A model generated the notes under the pieces. That model had not been told where the DNA came from and searched no databases. It saw only the letters and a list, made by a program, of their open reading frames with translations. A DNA stretch of 64,000 bases. Source: Ideonella sp. A 288. Lineage in GTDB: Bacteria > Pseudomonadota > Gammaproteobacteria > Burkholderiales > Burkholderiaceae_C. Positions 19,437-26,759 of this stretch are shown here, in pieces. The stretch is taken from contig NZ_MWLO01000143.1 in the NCBI RefSeq assembly GCF_002198735.1, positions 10,317 to 74,316 of the forward strand, in the 5' to 3' direction. The stretch's first letter is position 1, and the number at the start of each line of letters is the position of its first letter. A program made the translations under genes and the position numbers.

Positions 19437-20144
19437 ATGGCAACGATACTTGTCGTAGACGACGAACTGGGCATTCGAGGCCTGCTGTCGGAGATCCTGT
19501 CCGACGAAGGGCACACCGTCGAGCTGGCCGAAAACGCCGCCGAGGCACGCGCCGTGCGCGAGCGCCTGCGGCCCGACCTGGTGCTGCTGGACATCTGGAT
19601 GCCCGACGTCGACGGCATCACGCTGCTCAAGGAATGGGGCGCGGCCAGCATGCTCAACATGCCCATCATCATGATGAGCGGGCACGGCACCATCGACACC
19701 GCGGTGGAGGCCACCAAGTACGGCGCCACCGCCTTCCTCGAGAAGCCCATCACGCTGCAAAAACTGCTGCGCGCCGTGGAGCAGGCGCTGGTGAAGCCGG
19801 TGCCGCGCACCAGCGTCGGCGCCCCGCTGCCCGCGGGCTACCGCGGCGAACTGGTCGGCGGCAACGGCTCGCTCGACGGCCTGGTGACCACCGGCCAGGC
19901 CAGCCCGCCGATGCCCGCGGTGCCGCAGGGCCCGCTGTCGCAGCAGACCTTCGACCTCGACCGCCCGCTGCGCGAGGCCCGCGACGCCTTCGAGAAGAGC
20001 TACTTCGAGTTCCACCTGGCCAAGGAAAACGGCTCGATGACCCGCGTGGCCGAGAAGACCGGCCTGGAGCGCACGCACCTGTACCGCAAGCTCAAGCAGC
20101 TGGGCGTCGACCTCAGCCGCAACAAGCGCGGCGGGCCGCTCTGA
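19437..20144 (+). CDS. ntrX: NtrX-like response regulator without AAA+ domain
   Basis: A 235-residue response regulator. The receiver domain covers about residues 3-120, with acidic residues D8-D9, phosphoacceptor Asp52 in L-L-D-I-W-M-P-D and the lysine in E-K-P-I. A Fis-type helix-turn-helix lies at the C-terminus (about 190-230, ending T-H-L-Y-R-K-L-K-Q-L-G-V-D). The central sigma54-activating AAA+ ATPase of alphaproteobacterial NtrX is absent and replaced by a linker of about 70 residues. This short form is usual in betaproteobacteria next to this kinase, so it is not a truncation. It should act by binding DNA without contacting sigma54. It ends just before the tRNA-Phe promoter. Confidence 0.9.
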   Translation: MATILVVDDELGIRGLLSEILSDEGHTVELAENAAEARAVRERLRPDLVLLDIWMPDVDGITLLKEWGAASMLNMPIIMMSGHGTIDTAVEATKYGATAFLEKPITLQKLLRAVEQALVKPVPRTSVGAPLPAGYRGELVGGNGSLDGLVTTGQASPPMPAVPQGPLSQQTFDLDRPLREARDAFEKSYFEFHLAKENGSMTRVAEKTGLERTHLYRKLKQLGVDLSRNKRGGPL

Positions 20145-20153
20145 AAAGCTGTC

Positions 20154-20159
20154 TATAAT
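20154..20159 (+). promoter_or_regulatory. Sigma70 -10 box of tRNA-Phe
   Basis: A perfect TATAAT lies 14 bp before the first tRNA base and 9 bp after the ntrX stop. No good -35 hexamer is visible at the expected spacing, which overlaps the ntrX 3' end. It shows that the tRNA is transcribed from its own start rather than only by readthrough. Confidence 0.65.
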
Positions 20160-20173
20160 CGCCGGCTCTACAC

Positions 20174-20249
20174 GGCCTGGTAGCTCAGTTGGTAGAGCAG
20201 CGGATTGAAAATCCGCGTGTCGGTGGTTCGATTCCGCCCCAGGCCACCA
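20174..20249 (+). tRNA. tRNA-Phe (GAA)
   Basis: A 76-nt tRNA. The acceptor stem GGCCTGG pairs with CCAGGCC, the D arm is GCTC/GAGC, the anticodon stem GCGGA/TCCGC encloses the loop TTGAAAA with anticodon GAA, and the T arm is GGTGG-TTCGATT-CCGCC. ACCA is encoded at the 3' end. The gene is intact. Its 3' end is a classical integration site for P4-type tyrosine integrases, and a broken integrase follows 180 bp downstream. I saw no second copy of the 3' half in the window, so no attR could be placed. Confidence 0.98.
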
Positions 20250-20291
20250 AGACCTTCGTTTCAGGACTTCCCAGCAGGTCCCGGAACATCC

Positions 20292-20326
20292 AAAAAGCCC
20301 CAAGAATCAAGCACTTGGGGCTTTTT
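20292..20326 (+). terminator. Rho-independent terminator after tRNA-Phe
   Basis: A perfect 13-bp inverted repeat, AAAAAGCCCCAAG (20292-20304) and CTTGGGGCTTTTT (20314-20326), with a 9-base loop and a run of five T. Because both arms end in A/T runs it can work in both directions. It isolates the tRNA-Phe transcript from the integrase remnant. Confidence 0.93.
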
Positions 20327-20370
20327 CATGTCCACGACGGTCTCGTGGAATCTCGTCCGGTTCCGGCGTG

Positions 20371-20430
20371 ATGGAGTAAAGACAGGTGTAACGGTGTCGT
20401 AGGCGGCCCGAGAACGCCGTTTTACTCCAT
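20371..20430 (+). repeat. Inverted repeat flanking the integrase leader
   Basis: ATGGAGTAAA (20371-20380) and TTTACTCCAT (20421-20430) form a perfect 10-bp inverted repeat separated by 40 bp. The right arm overlaps the start codon of the broken integrase. It could be an integrase arm-binding or autoregulatory site, or a long hairpin that hides the start codon. Confidence 0.5.
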
Positions 20431-21731
20431 GCCACGCAATCTGATCTCCTCCGAGGCCACCATCCGGGCGGTGAAGCAGGACGACCCGCGCAAGCGGCTG
20501 GTCGACGGCGACGGCGACGGCCTGGTTTTGCACCTGTTCGCCAAGAGCGGGATGCACAGCTGACGCCTGGACTACCGATTCCAGGGCAAGCGCAACACGC
20601 TCACGCTGGGCACCTTCCCGGACACCTCGCTCGCCCTGGCGCGCCGCAAGGCCGAGGCGGCCCGACAACTGCTGGCCGAAGGCTTTGCCCCAACCAGCAG
20701 CGCAAGGCCGAGCGCGAGATGTGGGCGGTGGAGCGCGTGGCCGAGGAGCGCCAGGCGCAGGGCCTTCCCGCAGTCGGCACGTTTGAAGCGGTGGCCCGCG
20801 AGTGGTTCGCCGTGCGGCGCGACGGCTGGTCCAAAAGCTACGGCGACAAGGTCATTGCGCGGCTGGAAACGGATGTCTTCCCGTACATCGGCCGGGTCCC
20901 GTGCGCCGACATCACCGGCCCCCAACTGCTGGAGGTGATGCGGCGCGTCGAGTCGCGCGGCGTCATCGAGACGGCCCACCGAGCGCTGCAGGACTCCGGC
21001 CAGGTTTTCGGCTACGCCGTGGCCACGGGCCACGCCAAGTTCAACCCGGCCCGCGAACTCAAGGACGCCCTGCGGCAGCCCACGCCGAAGCACCTTCCGG
21101 CCATCGTCGAGCCCAAGCGCCTGGACGAGCTGCTGCGGGCGATGTACGACTACGCGGCCACGCCGGTGGTCCGGGCGGCGCTGAAGCTGGCGCCGATGCT
21201 GCTGCTGCGCCCCGGCGAGCTGCGCTACGCCGAGTGGCCGGAGATCGACCTCGACGGGGCGCTGTGGTCGGTGCCCCCGCCGCCCGCATGAAGCGCGAGC
21301 TGCGGCAGAAGATGAGTGGCACGCCGCACCTGGTGCCGCTGCCGCGACAGGCCATTGCCGTGTTCCGCGAGCTGCAGGCCCTCACCGGCCAGGGCAAGCT
21401 GGTCTTCCGCGGCGAGCGCCACCACGACCGCGCGATGAGCGAGAACACGGTCAACGCGGCGCTGCGTGCGATGGGCTTCTCGGCCGACGAGGTCACCGGC
21501 CACGGCTTCCGCGCGACGGCGCGCACGATGCTGCACGAGCGGCTGGGCTACAGCCCGGATGTGATCGAGGCTCAGTTGGCGCACACCGTGCGCGACAGCC
21601 TGGGCCGGGCCTACAACAGGACGGAGTTCGTCGACCAGCGGCGCGAGATGCTGCAAACGTGGGCCGACTATCTCGATCAACTGCGCGACGGGAAAGACAC
21701 CGTGCCGCGAAAGCCCGGGAAGCGTGCATAG
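20429..21731 (+). pseudogene. P4-type tyrosine integrase, broken by a stop and two frameshifts
   Basis: The three frames together read as one site-specific integrase of about 430 residues with an N-terminal DUF4102-type arm-binding domain. The frame opens M-P-R-N-L-I and reaches an in-frame TGA at 20561-20563, where the family has tryptophan before R-L-D-Y-R-F. It continues to about 20690, where a frameshift leads into the frame beginning Q-Q-R-K-A-E-R. A second shift lies near 21270-21290. The catalytic residues survive in pieces: Arg in L-L-L-R-P-G-E-L-R, His-x-x-Arg in G-H-G-F-R-A-T-A-R, His in Q-L-A-H and Tyr in G-R-A-Y-N-R. The gene follows tRNA-Phe, so this is a relic of a tRNA-integrated element. 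Sequencing error could explain a frameshift but hardly all three lesions. Confidence 0.88.
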
Positions 21732-21793
21732 CACCCCACCGCGACACAGGTTTCGCAACGTCCGCCGAAGATCGCCATCCGCCTGACGCGGGC

Positions 21794-22462
21794 TCAAACA
21801 GCGGTGACGTTGAACTGGTCACAAGGCGCGCCCACCTGCCCTCGTTCGAGCTTCTCGACCCGAAGCCTCCGCAGCCCGCTCCGCTCAAAGATCGCGCAGG
21901 CGAAGCCCTTGTTCATCTGGCGTGACACATGGCGGATGCCCTGCCATTGGGGGTCGGCATCGTGAATGGCTTGCGCCCACGCCTGGCTCACCGCGTAGTC
22001 GGCCGACGCACTGATGTCGTTGTTCAGGCCCAGGGCCTTCAGCGCCGCCCCCGTCAGGTCGGCCAGAACCAGTGTCTTGCGCCGATCGCACGCAAAGCGC
22101 ACCACCGACCGCCCGGTGAGCTCGGCAGCGGGCACCTCGTGGGCGCCATCGACGAACCGGCCCGACTCGTGGATCACGCTCTCCGCAAAGGCGATCTCGA
22201 TCGAGCCGGCGGTGTAGCAGGTCCCGAATTCGCCGACGCGACCGGGATCGGGGTCGTCGAATCGGCGGATCCCTGAAGACCAGAAGTGCTCCGTGGCCGG
22301 ATACCGGCTCAGGCGCACCAGCGACCCACCTTCGATCCGGACAGGCCGAAGCAGGGTCTCGAACGTTCCGGCTTCAGGCAGCCGCAGCAACACGCGCGGC
22401 TCCTCGCTCGCGCGCCCAGGCCGCTGCCAACCGCTCCACCTTGGCCATCGCAACGCCGGCAT
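21794..22462 (-). CDS. RES-domain NAD-degrading toxin
   Basis: A protein of up to 222 residues with a RES domain (about 45-205), the fold of toxins such as MbcT and ParT that degrade NAD or ADP-ribosylate targets. The family pattern is visible: R-L-S-R-Y near 50, F-G-T-C-Y-T-A near 79-85, then an A-x-A-E-S motif near 91-95. The start is uncertain. The ATG at 22462 overlaps the antitoxin by 89 bases; a GTG at 22393 gives a 20-base overlap and a better N-terminus (V-L-L-R-L-P-E-A-G). The order antitoxin then toxin with overlapping ends is standard for RES toxin-antitoxin operons. It lies within the integrase scar. Confidence 0.85.
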   Translation of the reverse strand: MPALRWPRWSGWQRPGRASEEPRVLLRLPEAGTFETLLRPVRIEGGSLVRLSRYPATEHFWSSGIRRFDDPDPGRVGEFGTCYTAGSIEIAFAESVIHESGRFVDGAHEVPAAELTGRSVVRFACDRRKTLVLADLTGAALKALGLNNDISASADYAVSQAWAQAIHDADPQWQGIRHVSRQMNKGFACAIFERSGLRRLRVEKLERGQVGAPCDQFNVTAV

Positions 22463-22988
22463 CCAAGGCTGAGGTGACGGTCTTTCCGCCCAAGGCCCCG
22501 TGCTCGCGCAGCCAGAACATCAGCTTCTCGCTGGCACCGAGGTCGCCGAGAGCACGGCACACCGCGGCCACGGCCGCGCGATCGAGCCCCAGGAATGCGC
22601 GCGGGTAGTACAGCCGATTGCCGATCTTCACCGCGAAAACCTCGCCCCGGTCGGCTGCCGGTGCCAGCGCTTGGCGTGTGAGCCCCCAGGCCTGGGCGAG
22701 TTGTTGCCCGGGTACGACGAGGCCGTCCTTGATCCATTTCACCCGGGCCGCTTCACCCCGCGCGGTGGCCCCCGCCAGACCCCCCGAGGCAAGGGCCTGC
22801 GATGCGTTCGCGCTGGGCAACTTGGCAGGCGCCGCAGACGACCGAACGCCACGGGCCTTCGTGGGCGACAGTCCTTGGTGGGCGACCGCCGATCGAAGGC
22901 TGCCCAGGTCCTCGCTGAGCCGTCCCAGGGCAGCTTCGAGCTGCGCGATCCGGCGCAGGAGTACTGCAGTGTTGTCATGGGTGCGCAT
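22374..22988 (-). CDS. Probable antitoxin of the RES toxin
   Basis: A 204-residue protein directly upstream of and overlapping the RES toxin. Residues 8-40 look like a short coiled coil (R-R-I-A-Q-L-E-A-A-L-G-R-L). A low-complexity linker follows, then a helix-turn-helix-like segment (P-G-Q-Q-L-A-Q-A-W-G-L-T-R-Q-A-L near 115-130). A C-terminal segment, F-W-L-R-E-H-G-A-L-G-G-K-T-V near 165-178, resembles the toxin-binding MbcA/ParS/Xre module. The N-terminal coiled-coil half is unlike ordinary Xre-type antitoxins. ATG 22988 is preferred; ATG 23033 is possible but lies inside the operator-like repeats. Antitoxin identity comes from position plus the C-terminal pattern. Confidence 0.65.
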   Translation of the reverse strand: MRTHDNTAVLLRRIAQLEAALGRLSEDLGSLRSAVAHQGLSPTKARGVRSSAAPAKLPSANASQALASGGLAGATARGEAARVKWIKDGLVVPGQQLAQAWGLTRQALAPAADRGEVFAVKIGNRLYYPRAFLGLDRAAVAAVCRALGDLGASEKLMFWLREHGALGGKTVTSALDAGVAMAKVERLAAAWARERGAARVAAAA

Positions 22989-23018
22989 GCGGTGACCCTG
23001 GGCAAGTGCGGAAAATAG

Positions 23019-23045
23019 AGAAAACGGAGACATTGTAGAAAACGG
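23019..23045. promoter_or_regulatory. Direct repeat, candidate antitoxin operator
   Basis: AGAAAACGG occurs at 23019-23027 and again at 23037-23045, a period of 18 bp, in an A-rich patch unlike the surrounding GC-rich DNA. A degenerate third piece, GAAAATAGA, is at 23011-23019. The patch begins 31 bp upstream of the antitoxin start, where self-regulating toxin-antitoxin operons carry their operators. Roughly two helical turns between copies would suit a dimer pair. Confidence 0.5.
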
Positions 23046-23400
23046 CGACAGGCGCTTCGCATTGATGGGGGCGCAGCCGCCTGATGCAGCGGCCGGCGGG
23101 CGCTGAAGGTGCTGCCGCTTCTCAGGCGGCCGCGATCTGAACGCGCTGCCGGAGCGCGGCCCCCAAGCAGGCACTCGCGACCGATGGCCCCACCCCTCCG
23201 GCCGGGCGCCGGCAAATGGCTGACGGGCAGCCTGGTTCGTCGAACTCCGGCGCCCGCCCCGTTCATTCGGCCCGAGCCAGCCGGCACACCGGTCAGAGTT
23301 TGGACGTCACGCTCATCGGGTTGCTGCCGACGTGCGACTCATGCGTCACCTGGCCGCAATAGAGAGACGGAGCGGCCTTGCTGCCTCCCTGACTTCAAAC
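23046..23400. other. Non-coding gap between toxin-antitoxin operon and porin promoter
   Basis: About 355 bp with no convincing gene. Frames here lack family features and ribosome-binding sites; the long frame that runs from 23109 into the porin is only a 5' extension of that gene. I see no tRNA, terminator or repeat. It probably marks the junction between the integrase scar and the catabolic region. Confidence 0.55.
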
Positions 23401-23443
23401 TGTCCAGCGCCAGACAGATTTGCGGATTCTCCGCTCTTAGCAT
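23401..23443 (+). promoter_or_regulatory. Class-II Crp/Fnr-type promoter of the porin
   Basis: The operator is TGTCCAGCGCCAGACA (23401-23416), flanked by C and G so that CTGTC-N8-GACAG is symmetric. A -10-like TAGCAT lies at 23438-23443, with centres 32 bp apart. That spacing places the operator at about -41.5. The predicted start site is near 23450 and the porin GTG is at 23511. One of six matching operators in the region. Confidence 0.6.
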
Positions 23444-23510
23444 CCGATCGCATCGAGATGGCCGGGCATCGCATCGGCCGCCGTGCACCCATGCAACCCA
23501 GGAGACCACC

Positions 23511-24623
23511 GTGGCCCCGATTCGCACCCCCTTGCTGATTTCATCGCTCGCCCTGACCACCGCAGCCTGGGCGCAGACCTCGACCGTGCAGATCGAAGGC
23601 AACGTCGGGGTCGGCCTGACCTACAAGAACCACCAGACCGGCTCGAGCACGGTGAAGGAAGTCTCGCCCAACCTGCTGGTGGCGTCCTACGTCCGCTTCG
23701 GTGGCTCCGAAGACCTGGGCGGCGGCATGAAAGCCATCTTCCGGCTCGAAAGCAGTCTGAACATGGACACCGGCAACCCGGGCGGCAACGGCGCGGGTGG
23801 CAACAAGTTCTTCAACCGCCAGAGCTGGCTGGGGCTGGACATGGGCAGCGCCGGCACCATCACGCTGGGCCGGCAATTCCATGCCGCCACCGACCGCGCG
23901 ATCCGCACGTTCGACGTCTACAACGTGGGGGGTACCAGCCTGCACAGCACCCCGTTGGCCCTGTTCGGCGTGAACCGCTACGCGGGCAACGACACCCGGG
24001 TCGACAACTCGATCAAGTACCGCTTCGGCAGGCCCGGCGTGATCGACTTCGCCGTCAGCTACGGCTTCGGCGAGGTCGCCGGAAGCAGCAGCCTGGGCCG
24101 CAGCCATTCGGCCGAGGTGTCGCAGACCACTGCCACGTACAGCATCGGCGCGAGTGTCGTCAGCTTCAATGCACCGGCCCTCGTGGCCACTACTGGATTC
24201 ATGCCCAAGCACGACCTGGTGAGCATCGGCGGCAACGTCAAGCTCGGCGATTTCCGCCCCTACGTGGCGTACTACAAGAGCAAGCTCGACTCGACCACCG
24301 CTGGCCGGCTGACCCAGAAGAACGACATCCTCGATCTCGGACTGGCATGGACTGGCTACAGCCAGTTTCAGTTCAAGGGCAACTACATCGACGACAAGGG
24401 CACCAGCTTGAATGGCCTGGCCGGCCGCGACGGGCACAAGAAGACGCTGGTGCTGTCGGTCGAGTATTTCCTGTCGAAGCGCACCGCCCTCAATGCCGCG
24501 ATGTTCAGCAACCGGTTCAGCGACGGCTACAAGCTCGAAGCCACCAACATCGCTGCCTTGTCGCGCGACCCGGCAGCGGCGTCCGTCTCTGGCTGGTCGG
24601 CAGGCATCGTCCACGCCTTCTGA
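23511..24623 (+). CDS. Gram-negative porin (OmpC-like, Burkholderiales type)
   Basis: A 370-residue outer-membrane porin that forms a trimeric 16-stranded channel for small solutes. The signal peptide is about 21 residues, ending A-W-A-Q. The mature protein begins with beta-strand S-T-V-Q-I-E-G-N-V-G-V-G and contains the family motif S-R-F-G/S-x-E-D-L-G-G-G here as R-F-G-G-S-E-D-L-G-G-G. It ends in phenylalanine (H-A-F), the beta-barrel assembly signal. The start is GTG with AGGAG 6 bases upstream; upstream ATGs in frame give no signal peptide. It has its own operator-bearing promoter and is probably the outer-membrane entry route for the sulfate-ester substrates handled downstream. Confidence 0.93.
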   Translation: MAPIRTPLLISSLALTTAAWAQTSTVQIEGNVGVGLTYKNHQTGSSTVKEVSPNLLVASYVRFGGSEDLGGGMKAIFRLESSLNMDTGNPGGNGAGGNKFFNRQSWLGLDMGSAGTITLGRQFHAATDRAIRTFDVYNVGGTSLHSTPLALFGVNRYAGNDTRVDNSIKYRFGRPGVIDFAVSYGFGEVAGSSSLGRSHSAEVSQTTATYSIGASVVSFNAPALVATTGFMPKHDLVSIGGNVKLGDFRPYVAYYKSKLDSTTAGRLTQKNDILDLGLAWTGYSQFQFKGNYIDDKGTSLNGLAGRDGHKKTLVLSVEYFLSKRTALNAAMFSNRFSDGYKLEATNIAALSRDPAAASVSGWSAGIVHAF

Positions 24624-24635
24624 TCGGTCGGACGA

Positions 24636-25379
24636 TCACAACCTGGCACGCTCGGCGAGCTTGCCAGGGTCGGTGATGGTGATGGTGGAGTAGCGCAGTT
24701 CGATCAGTCCATCCTTGCGCAACTGCTGCACCGCGAAGTTGGCGCGCTGGCGGCTCACGCCCAGCCAGTCGCCCAGGTCGCTCTGTGCGATCTTCATCTG
24801 GAGCAGCACGCCTTCGGGGCGCTTGAGCCCGTAGATCACGCTCAAGGTCTGCAGCAGGCGGGCCAGCCGCAACTCCAGCTGCATCGACGGGTCAGAGGCC
24901 AGCCGTTCGTAGAGCATGCGGCTGCGAAACGCCAGCTGCCGCTCGAAGGCGCGGGTCAGCGCCGGGTCCAGCTCCCGCAGCGATCGGATGGTCTCGCCCG
25001 GGATGAGCAGCACGGTGGTGCCTTTCGATCGCGCGCACAGATCGTTCACATGGCCCATGCCGTCCAGCATGCTGATCATGCCTGCCACGTCGCCGGGCTG
25101 CAGAAAACTCACCAGGTGCCGGTGCCCGTCGTGCCGCAGCAGCGAGGCTTCGATCGAGCCCTCGACGATCAGGCACAGCATGTCGAAGGGCGAGCCGCGC
25201 TGCGCCAAGACCTCGCCCTTGCTCAGCGTGCGCCAGCGTCCGGCATCGATCAGCGCTTCCAGCGTGTCCGCGCGGCAGTCGCGAAAACCCAGAGCCTGTC
25301 CCAGCAGGGTGCGGGCGACGGCCCGGCGGGACTCGCTGCCGTGCTTTGTCGGAGTTTTGACAGAACCGGTGGGGGGCAT
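24636..25379 (-). CDS. Crp/Fnr family transcriptional regulator 1
   Basis: A 247-residue regulator with an N-terminal cyclic-nucleotide-binding-like sensor domain (about 30-150) and a C-terminal winged helix (about 165-235). The recognition helix V-S-R-Q-R-A-N-F-A differs from both CRP (S-R-E-T-V-G-R) and FNR. The CRP phosphate-binding stretch G-E-L-x10-R-S-A is replaced by G-M-I-S-M-L-D-G-M-G-H-V-N-D, so cAMP is an unlikely ligand. No FNR-type iron-sulfur cysteine motif is seen. It is about 60 percent identical by eye to the regulator at 31102. A TGTC-N8-GACA operator lies within its first codons and faces the decarboxylase/GMC operon on the other strand, suggesting it activates that operon and represses itself. 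Confidence 0.9.
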   Translation of the reverse strand: MPPTGSVKTPTKHGSESRRAVARTLLGQALGFRDCRADTLEALIDAGRWRTLSKGEVLAQRGSPFDMLCLIVEGSIEASLLRHDGHRHLVSFLQPGDVAGMISMLDGMGHVNDLCARSKGTTVLLIPGETIRSLRELDPALTRAFERQLAFRSRMLYERLASDPSMQLELRLARLLQTLSVIYGLKRPEGVLLQMKIAQSDLGDWLGVSRQRANFAVQQLRKDGLIELRYSTITITDPGKLAERARL

Positions 25380-25389
25380 CTTCTAGGCT
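25347..25389 (+). promoter_or_regulatory. Class-II Crp/Fnr-type promoter of the decarboxylase/GMC1 operon
   Basis: Operator TGTCGGAGTTTTGACA (25347-25362) followed by -10-like TAGGCT (25384-25389), centres 32 bp apart. It drives rightward transcription to the TPP-enzyme gene at 25487. The operator overlaps codons of the divergent regulator gene, whose annotated start is at 25379, so binding could also block that gene. The downstream half TTGACAG is shared with three other copies. Confidence 0.6.
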
Positions 25390-25486
25390 TCGCGCTTCGG
25401 GCCATTTTGAGGCCCGTGCCGGCGTTTGTCGCCCGGGACTCCCCGGGGCCGTGGCACGCGTTGGCGCACCGGAGACACCCCCTGCC

Positions 25487-26017
25487 ATGGACCTCAGCGC
25501 GCATTCCATTTCCGCTTCAGCCGGCATTGCCGCCCTGCGACGCAACCGTGTCGACCATGTGGTCACCGTGCCCGACTGGGTGCAGTTGTCGCTGCATCAG
25601 CGCCTGCAGGACGGTGTCGAAGGCATCCGCCTGATCAACTGTGCCAACGAGAACCAGACCGTCACCGTGGCCGCGGGCCTGACCATCGGCGGCAAACGGC
25701 CGATCCTGATGATGCAGAACCAGGGCCTGTACAACTGCCTGAACACGCTGCGCGCGGTGTGCCTGGACGCGCACATCCCGATGGTCTTCATGGTCGGCCA
25801 GTTCGGCCGCGAGTTCGCCAACCTGGGCCAGCCGGCGACGCAATCGCGGCGAACCATGGTGAGCATCATGGAGCCCTTGCTCAAAGCGATCGCCGTGCCC
25901 TTCCACTGCCTGGACCGGGAAGTCGATCTGCCCCGGATGGACCTGGCCTTCGAACAGGCCGAGGTGCGGCGGACTGCCGTGGTGCTGCTGGTCGGCGCGC
26001 CGATGGCCTGGCAATGA
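25487..26017 (+). CDS. Thiamine-diphosphate decarboxylase, N-terminal (Pyr) subunit, ComD-like
   Basis: A 176-residue protein equal to the pyrimidine-binding domain of ThDP enzymes, of the type encoded as a separate alpha subunit in sulfopyruvate decarboxylase (ComD) and phosphonopyruvate decarboxylase. The catalytic glutamate that activates ThDP is Glu55 in A-N-E-N-Q, followed by the A-A-G-L-x-x-G-G-K-R-P pattern and M-M-Q-N-Q-G-L-Y-N-C-L-N near 74-85. Its stop is within 18 bp of the C-terminal subunit gene. The pair should decarboxylate a 2-oxo acid in the cytosol. No sulfoacetaldehyde acetyltransferase is nearby, so the true substrate may instead be an aromatic or alkyl oxo acid. Confidence 0.85.
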   Translation: MDLSAHSISASAGIAALRRNRVDHVVTVPDWVQLSLHQRLQDGVEGIRLINCANENQTVTVAAGLTIGGKRPILMMQNQGLYNCLNTLRAVCLDAHIPMVFMVGQFGREFANLGQPATQSRRTMVSIMEPLLKAIAVPFHCLDREVDLPRMDLAFEQAEVRRTAVVLLVGAPMAWQ

Positions 26018-26034
26018 CAACAAGGGAGACGACC

Positions 26035-26757
26035 ATGATGAACATCGTGCAGGCCTGCGGGGTGGTGGCGAAGTCGCGCGGCGACGCGATCCTGGTGTCG
26101 ACGATGTTGTCGATGTTCATCTTCGACCGCATCGAGGGGGCCGATGGCAAGGCCCGCAGCGTGCCCTTGCTGGGCGGCAAGGCCGGGCTGGTGCTGGGGC
26201 TGGCGGTGGCCAAGGTGAAGCAGAAGCTGGCCAGCTCCGGGCCAGCGGGCGAAGTGGCCACCACCGGTCGCATCAGCTCCGTGCCCTTGATGGGCGGTGC
26301 CGCCGGACTGGGCCTGGGCCTGGCCCTTGCGCAGCCGCAACGCAGGGTGGTGGTGATGGACGGCGACTCCAGCCTGCTGATGGAACTGGGCGGCCTGGCC
26401 ACCGTGGCGGCGGTGGCGCCCCGGAACCTGCTGCATATGGTGGTGGCCAACGGCACCCAGTTCACCGGCCTGGGCAACCTGAAGATCGTGACCACCGATT
26501 TCCAGTTTGCCAAGGTGGCCCGTGATGCGGGCTATGTGCATGCCGAGCGCATCGCCGATGGCGCGGTGTGGGCCGAGCGCTTCCCGAAACTGCTGGCCAT
26601 GGACGGCCCGGTGTTCGTCGAGTTGATGGTCGAGCCCGTGCCGCAGCAGACCAAGCCTGGCTTCGAGCAGGAGGAAATGCCCGACCGCCAGTTCGACCGC
26701 ATGGGCCAGGAGGCCTTGGCCCTTCAGGCCATGCTGGCTCAGGACATGGCGGGCTGA
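26035..26757 (+). CDS. Thiamine-diphosphate decarboxylase, C-terminal (PP) subunit, ComE-like
   Basis: A 240-residue partner of the preceding subunit carrying the diphosphate- and Mg-binding domain: M-D-G-D-S-S (108-113) and the distal asparagine Asn139 in V-V-A-N-G, the standard G-D-x(n)-N motif. I chose ATG 26035, which has AAGGGAG 6 bases upstream, rather than ATG 26014 that overlaps the previous stop. Unusually, residues 42-60 (V-P-L-L-G-G-K-A-G-L-V-L-G-L-A) are repeated at 82-100 (V-P-L-M-G-G-A-A-G-L-G-L-G-L-A), an internal duplication of about 120 bp. The GMC oxidoreductase starts 2 bp after the stop. Confidence 0.85.
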   Translation: MMNIVQACGVVAKSRGDAILVSTMLSMFIFDRIEGADGKARSVPLLGGKAGLVLGLAVAKVKQKLASSGPAGEVATTGRISSVPLMGGAAGLGLGLALAQPQRRVVVMDGDSSLLMELGGLATVAAVAPRNLLHMVVANGTQFTGLGNLKIVTTDFQFAKVARDAGYVHAERIADGAVWAERFPKLLAMDGPVFVELMVEPVPQQTKPGFEQEEMPDRQFDRMGQEALALQAMLAQDMAG

Positions 26758-26759
26758 GC

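Noticed and set aside
25357-25389. TTGACA within the operators read as a -35 box
   Set aside because: The gap to the -10-like hexamers is 21 bp, too long for sigma70 promoters (about 17). The exact 32-bp operator-to-hexamer spacing fits a class-II activator better.
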